From Atribacterota bacterium (GTDB taxonomy: Bacteria; Atribacterota; Phoenicimicrobiia; Phoenicimicrobiales; Stramentimicrobiaceae): 7,478 nt of DNA. The translations under genes and the position numbers were made by a program. Positions 6,895-7,478 of the stretch are shown in pieces. The first letter of the stretch is position 1. Every line of letters begins with the position of its first letter. The stretch covers positions 1 to 7,478 of the forward strand of contig JAQVGY010000040.1 in assembly GCA_028696495.1 (NCBI GenBank), in the 5' to 3' direction. Below the pieces are notes generated by a model. That model searched no databases. It was not told the origin of the DNA and saw only the letters and a program-made list of their open reading frames with translations.

Positions 6895-7478
6895 TTGAAT
6901 AAGGAGTGCTTGGTTTGTACCGGTTGCCAAAAAGAATACCCTCTGGATAGAGTGTTTCCTCGATGTGATGATTGTTTTGAGCCATTGGAAGTCAAAATAA
7001 GCTCACCAGAACCCTTTCTTAAAGACCGGATTTCCTTTTCAGGGAATATTATAAAACACTACCATTCTTTTTATTCATTTAAAGAGATAAACGAGAGACT
7101 CTCTTTGTATGAAGGTTTTACCCCTCTAATTAAATCCAATTCATTATCACAGCTACTGGGTCTGGATTCTGTTTATATAAAGAATGAAACAGTAAACCCC
7201 ACCTGGTCCTTCAAAGATAGGGGAACCTATACTGCTTTACAGCATGCTCTCAGCCTGGGATATAATTCTGTTGGCACCATCTCCAGCGGTAATATGGGAG
7301 TATCAGTTGCTGCCTATGGTGCCCGTGCAGGAATAAAAACTATTATTTTGGTTAGCTCTGAACTGCCACAGGAAAAATTGAACCCCATTTTAATCTATGA
7401 GCCTATTCTGATTAGAGTAAAAGGTGATTACAGTAAAATCTACTATGAAAGTTTGAAGATAGGTCAGGAACTGGGTAT
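6895..7478 (+). CDS. thrC: Threonine synthase, N-terminal part (3' end outside window)
   Basis: Threonine synthase is a PLP enzyme that converts O-phosphohomoserine to threonine, the last step of threonine synthesis. The visible 194 codons show an N-terminal zinc-ribbon-like segment with C8xxC11 and C24xxC27 plus an extra Cys5, as in many bacterial and archaeal ThrC proteins. Then come the GFTPLIKSN strand, NPTWSFKDRG (102-111) with the PLP-binding Lys107, and SSGNMGVSVAAYGARAG, which corresponds to the phosphate-binding STGN region. The start is uncertain. TTG at 6895 is chosen because GGGTGAG lies just upstream. GTG at 6886 lacks a ribosome binding site; TTG at 6910 has AAGGAG only 3 bases away but would place Met directly before the first CxxC. 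The gene starts 28 bases after the tRNA. A related fold-type II PLP enzyme cannot be wholly excluded without the C-terminal half. Confidence 0.85.
   Translation, partial: MNKECLVCTGCQKEYPLDRVFPRCDDCFEPLEVKISSPEPFLKDRISFSGNIIKHYHSFYSFKEINERLSLYEGFTPLIKSNSLSQLLGLDSVYIKNETVNPTWSFKDRGTYTALQHALSLGYNSVGTISSGNMGVSVAAYGARAGIKTIILVSSELPQEKLNPILIYEPILIRVKGDYSKIYYESLKIGQELG

Overview
The window is an AT-rich stretch of bacterial chromosome in which every supported gene lies on the + strand. The order priA-like, def, fmt, rsmB, PASTA protein, dprA matches the conserved primosome/initiator-tRNA/rRNA-methylation neighbourhood of Firmicutes and some related low-GC lineages. GTG starts for fmt and rsmB fit such a genome. 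No lineage-specific marker is present, so the phylum cannot be fixed from this piece; a Firmicute, or a lineage with Firmicute-like gene order such as Atribacterota, is only a guess.

Layout. Bases 1-2022 hold the 3' part, lacking only about a dozen codons, of a PriA-family gene. Def (2042-2527) and fmt (2555-3505) follow closely, then a 105-base spacer with no convincing gene or promoter. Next come rsmB (3611-4981), a small membrane-anchored protein with two PASTA domains (4993-5535) and dprA (5566-6693). The dprA stop codon lies inside a perfect 12-base tandem duplication (6685-6708). A clear sigma-70-type promoter (6741-6769) then drives a complete tRNA-Pro with anticodon GGG (6789-6866). 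A threonine synthase gene starts within about 20-30 bases of the tRNA and runs off the right edge.

How the genes fit together. Fmt formylates the initiator methionyl-tRNA and Def removes the formyl group from the finished chain. RsmB modifies 16S rRNA. PriA-like protein and DprA act in replication restart and recombination. The PASTA protein would sit outside the membrane and sense or bind cell-wall material. The tRNA and threonine synthase form a second, probably co-transcribed unit.

Most notable point. The PriA homologue keeps the family scaffold (3' DNA-binding domain, eight zinc-binding cysteines, C-terminal domain) but has lost the catalytic signatures of its helicase: Walker A, the DEEH box, the motif V glycine and the motif VI arginines. 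It also appears to lack the winged-helix and Q-motif segment. The reading frame is intact, so this looks like a maintained, ATPase-dead PriA rather than a decaying pseudogene. The remaining genes are ordinary housekeeping genes; no new defence or mobile system was seen.
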